Positions 6,576 to 14,031 of a DNA stretch of 14,609 bases are shown here, piece by piece. The position numbers were made by a program, and so were the translations under genes. Location: NCBI GenBank assembly GCA_023666975.1, contig JAMPAW010000079.1, positions 1 through 14,609 of the forward strand, written 5' to 3'. Under the pieces are notes generated by a model. It searched no databases, was not told the origin of the DNA, and saw nothing but the letters and a program-made list of their open reading frames with translations. The DNA is from Clostridium sp. Lineage in GTDB: Bacteria; Bacillota_A; Clostridia; Lachnospirales; Lachnospiraceae. Each line of letters begins with the position of its first letter. The first letter of the stretch is position 1.

Positions 6576-6658
6576 GTGTAACAAGGGTTACGCGTTAATA
6601 ATGCACTAGGTTGTACGTCTCTCAACTATATGAGAATGACCGAACCCTAGTGCTTTTT
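6576..6658 (+). ncRNA. Structured leader RNA / small RNA with terminator-like 3' hairpin, upstream of the NYN gene
   Basis: Hairpin 1 pairs 6576-6582 with 6587-6593 (7 pairs, one G-U, tetraloop AAGG) and sits right at the predicted 5' end. Hairpin 2 has an outer stem GCACTAGG (6603-6610) with CCTAGTGC (6646-6653). Its inner arm pairs GTC at 6617-6619 with GAC at 6638-6640, then TCTCA (6620-6624) with TGAGA (6631-6635), with a 2-nt bulge. Five Ts follow at 6654-6658. This could give a free RNA of about 80 nt, or attenuate the NYN gene, whose AGGAGG (6665-6670) follows directly. I cannot match it to a known RNA family. Confidence 0.55.
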
Positions 6659-6677
6659 CAATTAAGGAGGTTTACTT

Positions 6678-7373
6678 ATGAAGACAGCTATTCTCGTTGA
6701 TGGAGGTTTTTATCGCAGACGAGCACAGAAAATATTTGGCGATATCAGTGCGCAAGACAGAGCTGCTGAACTTGCAGATTATTGCAAAAGACATCTCCGA
6801 ACCCACGGGGAAGATAATGATCTGTATAGAATTTTCTATTATGATTGTCCTCCAACCGCAAAAAGAATTTACCATCCATTACTTAAAAAGCAAATAGATT
6901 TTGGGAAAACAGATTTATACAACTGGATGGTTCAATTTCTGAACGAATTAAAAAGAAAGCGGAAATTTGCGATCCGTTTAGGAAAACTCGCAGAGGAGCA
7001 GGCACATTATACTATACGGCCTAATATTATTAAAAAACTATGTACCGGAGCAATCAAATTTGAAGACCTTACAGAAGATGATTTTTGCATTGAAATTGAC
7101 CAAAAAGGCGTTGACATGAAAATCGGATTAGATATTGCTTCATTGTCATATAAAAAACAGGTTGAACAAATCATTTTAATATCCGGAGATAGTGATTTTG
7201 TATCTGCTGCAAAACTCGCCAGAAGAGAAGGTATTGACTTCATATTAGATCCACTTGGTGCTCCTATAAAACCAGATTTATTTGAACATATAGATGGATT
7301 AAGGACTTGTGATAAACAATATACAAACTCTCCATCTTCAACGGCTACCCATTCACAAACCCATAACTCTTAA
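6678..7373 (+). CDS. NYN-domain ribonuclease (LabA/DUF88-like)
   Basis: A 231-residue protein with a PIN-like NYN fold, a metal-dependent RNase family. Acidic residues expected at the active site are present: D8 in AILVDGGF, D146 in KGVDMKIGLDI, and D171/D173 in ISGDSDF. About 130 residues separate the first and second motifs, with a basic segment LKRKRK at 91-96. The body ends at HIDGLR (204-209), and the last 20 residues are low-complexity Ser/Thr/His/Asn. The ATG at 6678 follows AAGGAGG. It is downstream of a strong promoter and the structured leader RNA described above. Such proteins are widespread in gut bacteria, and I know of no defined role for this type. A defence or toxin-like RNase controlled by the leader is possible. 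Confidence 0.85.
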   Translation: MKTAILVDGGFYRRRAQKIFGDISAQDRAAELADYCKRHLRTHGEDNDLYRIFYYDCPPTAKRIYHPLLKKQIDFGKTDLYNWMVQFLNELKRKRKFAIRLGKLAEEQAHYTIRPNIIKKLCTGAIKFEDLTEDDFCIEIDQKGVDMKIGLDIASLSYKKQVEQIILISGDSDFVSAAKLARREGIDFILDPLGAPIKPDLFEHIDGLRTCDKQYTNSPSSTATHSQTHNS

Positions 7374-7448
7374 AAGCTCAACAACTCTTGCTATCTACAT
7401 TAAGCACAAAACAACCCAAACAGGAATATATCTTTACAAAACACAAAA

Positions 7449-7472
7449 AATTCCGAAACGGGAATATTTTTT
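7449..7472 (+). terminator. Candidate intrinsic terminator after the NYN gene
   Basis: ATTCC(G) pairs with (C)GGAAT over 7449-7465 (5-6 pairs with one bulged G), followed by six Ts within 7467-7472. It lies about 75 bp after the NYN stop codon. The stem is short, so the strength is uncertain. Confidence 0.4.
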
Positions 7473-7522
7473 GATTATATGGAAGCAATATGCTATATTA
7501 GGAATCAAAGTCATCCATGTTC

Positions 7523-7576
7523 TTGACTGGCTGCTAGGAAAACCTTGACACTTTTTTGATTTTTAACGTGTATCAT
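7523..7576 (+). promoter_or_regulatory. Spa-box-like operator and promoter of the response regulator gene
   Basis: TTGAC at 7545-7549 and TTGAT at 7556-7560 form a direct repeat with six bases between (11-bp period). A further TTGAC at 7523-7527 lies exactly two periods upstream. A possible -10 box TATCAT is at 7571-7576, 20 nt after the TTGACA hexamer, a spacing that usually needs an activator. Pentamers of TTGAT type six bases apart are the known binding site of SpaR (subtilin regulation). The arrangement recurs before the lipoprotein gene. The leader would be very short (about 13 nt, starting near AGGAGG). Confidence 0.55.
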
Positions 7577-7595
7577 CTTTCCAGGAGGTGTCTGG

Positions 7596-8273
7596 ATGAA
7601 ACATAAAATTTTAATCGTAGACGACGAAACGATGATGACCGAGCTGCTCGCGGATTATTTAGGGGATGAGGGCTACGAGACTTACACTGCCGACAGTGCA
7701 AAATGTGCGCTGGCACTGCTGCCAAAACAGCCTGACCTGATCCTTTTAGACATCAATATGCCGGACATGGACGGTCTGGAACTTTGCAAGGCGATACGCA
7801 GCCATGTGTCCTGTCCGATTTTGTTTCTGACGGCAAGGATTACCGAGCAGGATAAAATAAACGGGCTGCAGTACGGCGGGGATGATTATATCACCAAGCC
7901 GTTCAGCTTAAAGGAGCTTGCGGCAAGGGTGTCCGCCCATTTAAGGCGTGATGAACGCATCCGCAGCAGTGCCTCGTCAGTATTGACATCCGGCGAACTG
8001 CTCGTAAACCTGACCGAACGCCGCATATTTTTCAGGGACACGGAGATTGAAGTCTCCAAGAAAGAATTTGAACTAATTGAGTTTCTGCTGGCAAATGCAG
8101 GGCAGGTGTTTGACCGGGAACGCATTTATGAGCGGATATGGGGCTATGATGCGGAGGGCAGCGCAGACGTTATCAAGGAGCATATCCGTAAAATACGTGC
8201 CAAGCTGCATGCCGTGACAGGCGAAGAATATATCGAAACGGTCTGGGGGGTTGGATACAAATGGAAGCGTTAA
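7596..8273 (+). CDS. OmpR-family response regulator, SpaR/NisR-like
   Basis: A 225-residue DNA-binding response regulator. The receiver domain (1-120) has D9/D10, phospho-acceptor D52 (LLDINMPDMDG), T79 and K101 (ITKPF). The winged helix (about 130-225) contains the recognition region DVIKEHIRKIRAKL and the closing IETVWGVGYKW. The start at 7596 follows AGGAGG. It overlaps the histidine kinase gene by 13 nt, so the two are translationally coupled. The likely targets are its own promoter and that of the lipoprotein-ABC unit, because both carry the same direct repeat. The match to the lantibiotic-type subgroup is inferred from the operator and the neighbouring ABC genes. Confidence 0.93.
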   Translation: MKHKILIVDDETMMTELLADYLGDEGYETYTADSAKCALALLPKQPDLILLDINMPDMDGLELCKAIRSHVSCPILFLTARITEQDKINGLQYGGDDYITKPFSLKELAARVSAHLRRDERIRSSASSVLTSGELLVNLTERRIFFRDTEIEVSKKEFELIEFLLANAGQVFDRERIYERIWGYDAEGSADVIKEHIRKIRAKLHAVTGEEYIETVWGVGYKWKR

Positions 8274-9547
8274 AAAAGAAATGGAACGATTTGCCGCTGA
8301 AACGTTTTCTGATGCTGAGTGTCCTTTTTTCCGTGGGAATCGTCGTGGTTTTGTCGGCATTGATTGCCGGTGGCTGCGCTGCGTTCCGGCACTGGCTTTT
8401 GCCGAACCCAGACGAAGTGTATCTCACAATGGAAGAAACCTGGGCTGATGGGAATGTTTCCGTAAGCACATACCTGCTGGAAATCGGAGCGGATATGGAA
8501 GCCCTGCCTTCCCTGCAGACCTATGACAATGAGGAAGAAATTTCAGAAGATGTGAAGGAGCGGAGGTACTCCATCCAAAAAATAGAAACGGGTGCTGACT
8601 CCCTGACACCAAAGAGAAAGCTTGCCTACCGGCTTTGCGGGATTATCATGTTTGCCGCACCGGCAATGCTGGCGCTTCTGGCGATTTTTTTGTGCAGTAT
8701 CTATTTTTACAGGCGGAAGCTAAGGCAGCCGTTAGCGGTATTGTCGGATGCGGCAAAACAGATCGCCGAACAAAATCTGGATTTCCAGATAGCCTATGAC
8801 TGCCGTGATGAAATGGGGGGCTTATGCCGTTCCTTTGAGGATATGCGGCTGGCACTCTATGAGAACAACCGGGCAATGTGGAATATGCTGGAGGAACAAC
8901 GGCTGATGCAGGCTTCAGTTGCGCATGACCTGCGCAATCCCATTGCCATTATCAAGGGCTATACCGAATATCTGGAGGCAGGGCTTACGCACGGGGAAAT
9001 GAACAGGGAAAAAACGCGCCACATTATCCATAACCTTGGCAAGTCAGCGGATCGGCTGGAGCAGTACACCGAATCGGTCAGGCTGTTAAACCAGCTTGAG
9101 GAAATGCAGCTTTCCCGCAAAACGGCAGCGGCAGACCGGCTGGCGGATGATGCCGCAGAGGATTTGGCGCTCTTAGCGGAGCAAAAAGGCATCGTGCTTC
9201 ATGCAAAGCATACGCTTACCAGTCAGGAAATATCGGTTGACTCCGCCGTGCTGTACCGGATTTTGGAAAATCTGGTAAATAACGCCGTGCGGTATGCCAA
9301 AACCGAGATACAGCTTGCCTTTACCTTGTCCGGTTCGTTCCTCTTTGTTACCGTGACAGACGACGGGGACGGATTTTCTTCCGATATTTTAGAGAGAAAA
9401 AAGAAAGGTATGCTGATCGCGGATAAGGACGGCCACATGGGAATCGGGCTTGCCATCAGCAGGCTTTTGTGCCGAAAGCATGGCGGAAATATGGAGCTGT
9501 CCAACACGGAACATGGCGCCTGCGTAAAAATTTCCCTTTTGGTTTGA
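8261..9547 (+). CDS. Sensor histidine kinase (EnvZ/NisK-type) with short extracytoplasmic loop
   Basis: A 428-residue membrane kinase paired with the regulator just upstream. TM1 is about 17-41, followed by an external loop of about 80 residues, TM2 about 125-150, and a HAMP-like linker 151-205. The HisKA H-box has H222 in VAHDLRNP. The ATPase core has N-box ENLVNNAVRYA (336-346), G1 DDGDGF (367-372) and G2 GHMGIGLA (391-398). The ATG at 8261 lies within the end of the regulator gene. The small external domain suits sensing of an envelope-active molecule or of membrane stress. The stop codon overlaps the first TTGAC box of the next promoter. Confidence 0.93.
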   Translation: MEALKKKWNDLPLKRFLMLSVLFSVGIVVVLSALIAGGCAAFRHWLLPNPDEVYLTMEETWADGNVSVSTYLLEIGADMEALPSLQTYDNEEEISEDVKERRYSIQKIETGADSLTPKRKLAYRLCGIIMFAAPAMLALLAIFLCSIYFYRRKLRQPLAVLSDAAKQIAEQNLDFQIAYDCRDEMGGLCRSFEDMRLALYENNRAMWNMLEEQRLMQASVAHDLRNPIAIIKGYTEYLEAGLTHGEMNREKTRHIIHNLGKSADRLEQYTESVRLLNQLEEMQLSRKTAAADRLADDAAEDLALLAEQKGIVLHAKHTLTSQEISVDSAVLYRILENLVNNAVRYAKTEIQLAFTLSGSFLFVTVTDDGDGFSSDILERKKKGMLIADKDGHMGIGLAISRLLCRKHGGNMELSNTEHGACVKISLLV

Positions 9548-9575
9548 CTGTTTTTTGACTTTTGTCTTTTAAGAT
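9544..9575 (+). promoter_or_regulatory. Spa-box-like operator and promoter of the lipoprotein-ABC unit
   Basis: TTGAC at 9544-9548 and TTGAC at 9555-9559 are separated by six bases, with a TAAGAT box at 9570-9575, 20 nt after the TTGACT hexamer. Box spacing and distance to the -10 are identical to the site before the response regulator, and the bases between are also alike (T-rich). The first box overlaps the TGA of the kinase gene. Confidence 0.55.
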
Positions 9576-9608
9576 CTTCTTGTAAGAAACACAAGGAGGT
9601 CTTTTTTT
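9571..9608 (+). promoter_or_regulatory. Terminator-like hairpin that buries the lipoprotein ribosome binding site
   Basis: AAGATCTTCTTG (9571-9582) can pair with CAAGGAGGTCTT (9592-9603): 12 pairs with two G-U and a 9-nt loop, followed by a T run to 9608. The 3' arm contains the ribosome binding site AAGGAGG. The 5' arm overlaps the -10 box, so RNA started at the local promoter (near 9582) lacks it. Only read-through RNA from the kinase gene could fold this way and terminate or block translation. Confidence 0.5.
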
Positions 9609-10991
9609 ATGAAAAAGTGGTTACTGTTTATGATGACAACAACTCTGTGCTTATCGCTGTGTGCCTGTGGCCAAACAGCCGATACCCAAAATACGGAACA
9701 GCATTCCAAACCGCAAAAAACGGCAGCCAAAACGGATACTGCCCCAAAAAGCGGACTGAAAACATTGCTGAGCAAGAATGGCGAACCATCCTGCAACACG
9801 GAGGACGGCTATTACTACCTGACATCGGAGATAGCCGAGTTAAGTGATGGAAATTACGGGTTCTATTTAATGTACATGGATTTTTCTTCTGGGCGTGAGG
9901 TTTACCTGTGCAGTACGGCAGGGTGCAGGCATGATACCTTAGACTGTCCTGCCGTGCTTTCTTATGACGATTTTCCGATCTTTTCGACCAGGCTGTTTAT
10001 CTTGCAGGACAGCCTGTATATTTTAAGCCGTGAATATGATGATGACGGTTCCAGCTCGCAAAACGTCGTTACCATCGGTGACGACAGCGCGGTGGAAAGC
10101 AGCCCTGCTGCGCTGTACCGCGCAAATCTCGACGGAACCGAACGCCAAAAAATCTATACCTTTGATGCCGGTTTAACCATTGAAGATATGGTGATTGGAA
10201 ATGATGAGGGAATTTATCTCATTACCAAAAGGCTTTCGACGGAAAAAACGGAAGAGGCGACATTCACTACCTCCCAGGAACGCAGGCTGGTATTTCTCAA
10301 TCTTTCTTCGCTCCAAATGCAGGAGGTCTGCCCGATGGACTTCGGGGACAATATTTCATGGAGCATTGTCGGATGCCACGGAAACGAATTTATACTGTAC
10401 GGCATCGACTATGGGCGGGAAATTTCACGGGAAGAAATATGGGATGATGATGTGTACCGGAATCTGTATAATCATTCCGACACGGTATATGCCAGCCTAA
10501 ATGAAAACGGCGGGCAATTGCGGGAAATCTGCCGACAGCCAAACAAGTACGAAAACTCCATGCAGCTAAACGGGGACAGCATGTACCTGTCATCCAATGA
10601 AAACCAGAATATCGAAGCCATCAACTTAGAGACAGGCGAGAAAAAAACTCTTTGCACACTGCCGCAAAATCTGATGATGTATACATTTGAAGATACGCTG
10701 TGCTGTAGGGATTGGAATCTCGGCGGTGAAAACCAGACATGGTACTTTGTAGACACAAAAACAGGTGAGATCACCCAAACCCCGCTCGTCAACCAATGTA
10801 ATGGATGGGCGCTGGAATTTTGCGGAGAAACCGAGGATGAGGCTTTATTGATCTACGATTACGATGCCACGGGCTACGGGGATGGCTCCTATGAAATCCA
10901 TCAGTATAAATATGCGCTGATGAAAAAAGCAGACCTGTTTTCGGGAAAAGAGAATTACCGCAGCATTGAAATGATTGGAGCAGGCAGGTAA
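9609..10991 (+). CDS. Lipoprotein with Cys-x4-Cys-x-His-x4-Cys motif
   Basis: A 460-residue exported lipoprotein. Residues 1-19 are a signal peptide and LCAC (17-20) is the lipobox, with C20 as the likely lipidated residue. A polar linker runs to about 48. The mature part is rich in aromatic beta-strand patterns suggesting a propeller-like fold. Near its start is VYLCSTAGCRHDTLDCPA, with C101, C106, H108 and C113 in metal-site-like spacing. I recall similar lipoproteins beside ABC exporters and two-component genes in gut Firmicutes, but no named function. It lies between the kinase and ABC genes, 14 bp before the ATPase. A role as a cell-surface binding or sensing partner of the transporter is inferred. 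Confidence 0.8.
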   Translation: MKKWLLFMMTTTLCLSLCACGQTADTQNTEQHSKPQKTAAKTDTAPKSGLKTLLSKNGEPSCNTEDGYYYLTSEIAELSDGNYGFYLMYMDFSSGREVYLCSTAGCRHDTLDCPAVLSYDDFPIFSTRLFILQDSLYILSREYDDDGSSSQNVVTIGDDSAVESSPAALYRANLDGTERQKIYTFDAGLTIEDMVIGNDEGIYLITKRLSTEKTEEATFTTSQERRLVFLNLSSLQMQEVCPMDFGDNISWSIVGCHGNEFILYGIDYGREISREEIWDDDVYRNLYNHSDTVYASLNENGGQLREICRQPNKYENSMQLNGDSMYLSSNENQNIEAINLETGEKKTLCTLPQNLMMYTFEDTLCCRDWNLGGENQTWYFVDTKTGEITQTPLVNQCNGWALEFCGETEDEALLIYDYDATGYGDGSYEIHQYKYALMKKADLFSGKENYRSIEMIGAGR

Positions 10992-11005
10992 GGAGGCTTT
11001 TACAT

Positions 11006-11749
11006 ATGCTGGAATTAGACCATATTACAAAGAAATACAGGGATAAAACGGCGCTGGACGATGTTTCCATCACGCTTGGCTGCGGCATTTACGGGCTGCT
11101 TGGGCCAAACGGCGCCGGAAAATCCACCTTGATGAACATTATCACGGGAAACATCAAACCTACGGAGGGAGCTGTATTGTGGGATGGCACGGACATTTAC
11201 AAATTGGGGGCGCAGTTCCGCAGCCTGATTGGCTATGCACCCCAGCAGCAGGGGCTTTACAACAGCTTTTCCGGCAGGCGTTTTCTGGCATATATGGCGG
11301 CGCTGAAGGGAATTTCCAAAAGGGACGTGGCGGATGAACTTAATCGTGTGCTGTCCTATGTAAATATGCAGGAGGCGGCAGACAGGGCGATTGGCGGATA
11401 TTCGGGAGGAATGAAACAGCGAATCTTAATCGCACAGGCAATTCTTGGAAATCCAAAGCTGATTGTACTGGACGAGCCTACGGCAGGGCTTGACCCAAAG
11501 GAGCGGGTGCGTGTACGGGAACAGATTCAGGCGCTGGCAGGGGATAAAATCATTCTTGTCTCCACCCATGTCGTATCGGATATTGCGCCTATTGCGAAGG
11601 AAATACTGCTCATCCGCAGCGGCAGCATTGTGGACAGGGGTACCGTGGAGGCACTCTGCCACAAATACGGGGAAAGCAAAAACCTTGAGGAAGTATATAT
11701 GCACGTATTCGGAGAGGAGGGATGTTATGCTTCGGTTGATTCCATTTGA
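11006..11749 (+). CDS. ABC transporter ATP-binding subunit
   Basis: A 247-residue cytoplasmic ATPase that drives the ABC permease encoded next. Walker A GPNGAGKST is at 33-41, the Q-loop glutamine is Q80, the signature YSGGMKQR is at 132-139, Walker B LIVLDEP is at 152-158, and the H-loop is in STHVVSD. It is of the type that works with ABC-2 exporter permeases, including antibiotic-peptide resistance exporters. The start follows AAGGAGG, 14 bp after the lipoprotein gene. The 3' end overlaps the permease start by 23 nt, giving tight coupling. Confidence 0.95.
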   Translation: MLELDHITKKYRDKTALDDVSITLGCGIYGLLGPNGAGKSTLMNIITGNIKPTEGAVLWDGTDIYKLGAQFRSLIGYAPQQQGLYNSFSGRRFLAYMAALKGISKRDVADELNRVLSYVNMQEAADRAIGGYSGGMKQRILIAQAILGNPKLIVLDEPTAGLDPKERVRVREQIQALAGDKIILVSTHVVSDIAPIAKEILLIRSGSIVDRGTVEALCHKYGESKNLEEVYMHVFGEEGCYASVDSI

Positions 11750-14006
11750 GCTAGGCAGGCAGTTAAAAAAGAAAAGCTTTGTGTTATCCATCTGCTTTTT
11801 ACTGCTTCTTCATCTGTTTCTGCTGTGGTATACATCCCTGCCAGATGAAGAACAGCCACCCCTTTCCGCATATAAAGCAATCGGGAAGGAGCTGCAGGAT
11901 AAGAGTGAGGCGGAAAAGGGAAACTACATCCAGGCGCTTAAGGAGAAAATGGATGGTGTCTTATTTGTGCGCGACATTCTGGCAATGCAGTCCTTTCACA
12001 ATGAAATGGGAGATGCCCTGGCAAGCCAGGAACTGCAAAGCCATCCGGATGTATTTGAACGGTATTATGAACCGTATCAGTCGGGAGACTACCTTGCCTT
12101 TACCGGTTCCCTGGAACAGGAATGCAGCCTGATTGACGAAATTTATGCGGAGTGGCAGACGGTTTCCGGCTATGGGGAGTATCTCGCATCCATTCAGGAG
12201 CAGAAAGAAGCCTTAAGCGGAATATCCATTTGGAGCGGAACCGGCAAAGATTCCTTCAGCTCGAGGAATCTGCAAAAAAGTGCAGCGGATTATGCCGGGC
12301 TTACCGGCCAGACGATACGGTTTGCCCCGTCTAAAGGGCTTGTCTCCGCCATGGAAGCGGTGTGGGCTGACTGGCTGCTTTTTCTTGGCATGATGCTTTT
12401 TGTTGCCAGCATGATTACAGAGGAAAAAGAGAAAAAGCTGTTTTTCATCACCAGAAGCACGATGCATGGCCAAATGGACAACATGGCATCAAGGCTGGCG
12501 GCACTGCTTATTTACTGTGTTTTGTTGACAGGCATTTTTTATTCTGTCAGCATCATCTTTTTTGGTCAGAGTACCGGCTGGTTTGATTTTACGGCAGGCA
12601 TACAATCGGCTGCCGCCTATGCCGCAGGCAGCCTTCCGATCAGCATTTTGGGCTATATCCTGCTTTCCGTACTGACAAAGGCATTGGTGCTGTTTGGCAT
12701 CGGCGCTGTGCTTACCATTTTCTGTATCGTGTCAGAAATTGCAGTCCTGCCGTTTTTGACAGGGGCAGTCTGTATCGGCATAAGCGCATTACTCTACTAT
12801 CTGATTCCTGCAGGCTCGCCGCTGTCCGTTTTCAAATATATGAACCTGATCGGACTGATGAAAACGGAAAACCTGTACGGCAATTACCTGAATTTTAATC
12901 TGTTCCAATATCCCGTGGCAAGGCTTGGGCTGTCGCTTGAGCTTATCCTGATCGTCTGCGTAATCGGAACGGCAGGCGGCCTGTGGAGCTTTTGCCACAT
13001 GAAAAGCTTTGAGATAAAGAAACTGAAATTGCCCGCTATCCTCCCATTCAAGCCGCACACCAGCATTTGGCGGCATGAGGCGTATAAAATACTGGTCACC
13101 AATCAGGCATTCGTCATCCTCTTGCTGTTTTCCATGCTGCTTGTATATAAGAACACCAGCCGTACCTATAGCCCTTCGGTCAGGGAACAGTATTACCAGA
13201 CACTGATGGCTGAACTGGAGGGAGAGCTGACCGGCGAAAAGGAAACGCTTATTTTAGCGGAACAGGCGAGGTTTGAGGAGGCCATGCAGAAAATAGAAGA
13301 AATTGATGGGATGATTGCCGCCGGTGCCATCAGCGATGCCGCAGGAGATTCCTTAAAAGCGCAGGCAAATATGACACTTGCCTTTTACCCTGCATTCCAG
13401 CGGGCCGAGGAACAGTATGCGCACATAAAATCAGAGGGCGGCAGCTTTGTTTATGATACCGGATATCTTTACCTGTTTGGGGCTATGGAGGATGCCTTTT
13501 CCGTTGACCTGCTGATTTTAACCATCGGCATGATCCTTGCCGTAAGCGGCGTGCCGGCAATGGAATATCAGAGCGGCTCCCAGCTTTTGATCCGCGCAGC
13601 GAAAGCCGGAATACGGAAGATAATGGTCTGTAAAACCCTGATTTGCAGTATGGCAGCGGCAGTTCCTGCCATTGCCTGCAGTGTGAGCCGGATATGCCAT
13701 ATTGCATCCGTTTACCCGATGCACGGGGCAGGTGCGGATATCAGAAGCATTTCCTATTTTGCCAGGCTTCCCTTTCCGATGACGACCAGGTGCTTTGCCG
13801 TGCTGTTTGTCCTTTCCCAGCTTGTGGCCGCCATGCTGATTACACTGGCAGTCATCGGAATATCCATATGGAGAAAAAATCAGGTGCAGACCGTGTTTTT
13901 TGCCCTGCTGCTTCTGGCTGTCCCTCTGGTCTTAAAGCTGCTTGGCTTTGAGATGGCAAAATGGTTTTCGCTGTATCCGCTGTATGGCTGGACGGGGATG
14001 CTGTAA
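11727..14006 (+). CDS. Large ABC-2-type permease with two homologous-looking halves
   Basis: A 759-residue membrane subunit of the transporter. Each half begins with a lone membrane helix (18-36 and 461-475), followed by a large external domain (about 37-212 and 476-590), a helix, and a cytoplasmic segment with a Glu and a Lys/Arg-rich turn. Further helices follow: about 255-280, 305-333, 338-360 and 403-422 in the first half; about 636-652, 692-714 and 721-741 in the second. So one chain probably supplies both transmembrane halves. The ATG at 11727 has GAGGAGG upstream; the open frame extends 88 codons further, but that part is the ATPase gene in another frame. Export or removal of a membrane-active compound is inferred from context. 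Confidence 0.85.
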   Translation: MLRLIPFELGRQLKKKSFVLSICFLLLLHLFLLWYTSLPDEEQPPLSAYKAIGKELQDKSEAEKGNYIQALKEKMDGVLFVRDILAMQSFHNEMGDALASQELQSHPDVFERYYEPYQSGDYLAFTGSLEQECSLIDEIYAEWQTVSGYGEYLASIQEQKEALSGISIWSGTGKDSFSSRNLQKSAADYAGLTGQTIRFAPSKGLVSAMEAVWADWLLFLGMMLFVASMITEEKEKKLFFITRSTMHGQMDNMASRLAALLIYCVLLTGIFYSVSIIFFGQSTGWFDFTAGIQSAAAYAAGSLPISILGYILLSVLTKALVLFGIGAVLTIFCIVSEIAVLPFLTGAVCIGISALLYYLIPAGSPLSVFKYMNLIGLMKTENLYGNYLNFNLFQYPVARLGLSLELILIVCVIGTAGGLWSFCHMKSFEIKKLKLPAILPFKPHTSIWRHEAYKILVTNQAFVILLLFSMLLVYKNTSRTYSPSVREQYYQTLMAELEGELTGEKETLILAEQARFEEAMQKIEEIDGMIAAGAISDAAGDSLKAQANMTLAFYPAFQRAEEQYAHIKSEGGSFVYDTGYLYLFGAMEDAFSVDLLILTIGMILAVSGVPAMEYQSGSQLLIRAAKAGIRKIMVCKTLICSMAAAVPAIACSVSRICHIASVYPMHGAGADIRSISYFARLPFPMTTRCFAVLFVLSQLVAAMLITLAVIGISIWRKNQVQTVFFALLLLAVPLVLKLLGFEMAKWFSLYPLYGWTGML

Positions 14007-14031
14007 AGGTGGATTTTGTTCTGATAAGACA

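Noticed and set aside
6305..6625. 106-codon minus-strand ORF across the MNT promoter
   Set aside because: It overlaps the MNT gene, the divergent promoters and the leader RNA, and shows no recognisable domain or ribosome binding site.
7309..7548. 79-codon plus-strand ORF after the NYN gene
   Set aside because: It starts inside the NYN gene, runs through the terminator and operator region, and has no ribosome binding site.
8424..9594. Minus-strand ORFs opposite the histidine kinase
   Set aside because: Shadow frames of a gene with all kinase motifs; the composition is typical of antisense coding (Ser/Pro/Arg-rich).
10195..11088. ORFs in other frames over the lipoprotein gene
   Set aside because: No ribosome binding sites and no domains; the lipoprotein frame is clearly coding.
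11463..11726. 88-codon N-terminal extension of the permease frame
   Set aside because: It lies wholly inside the ABC ATPase gene in another frame; the ATG at 11727 has a strong ribosome binding site and starts with typical permease sequence.
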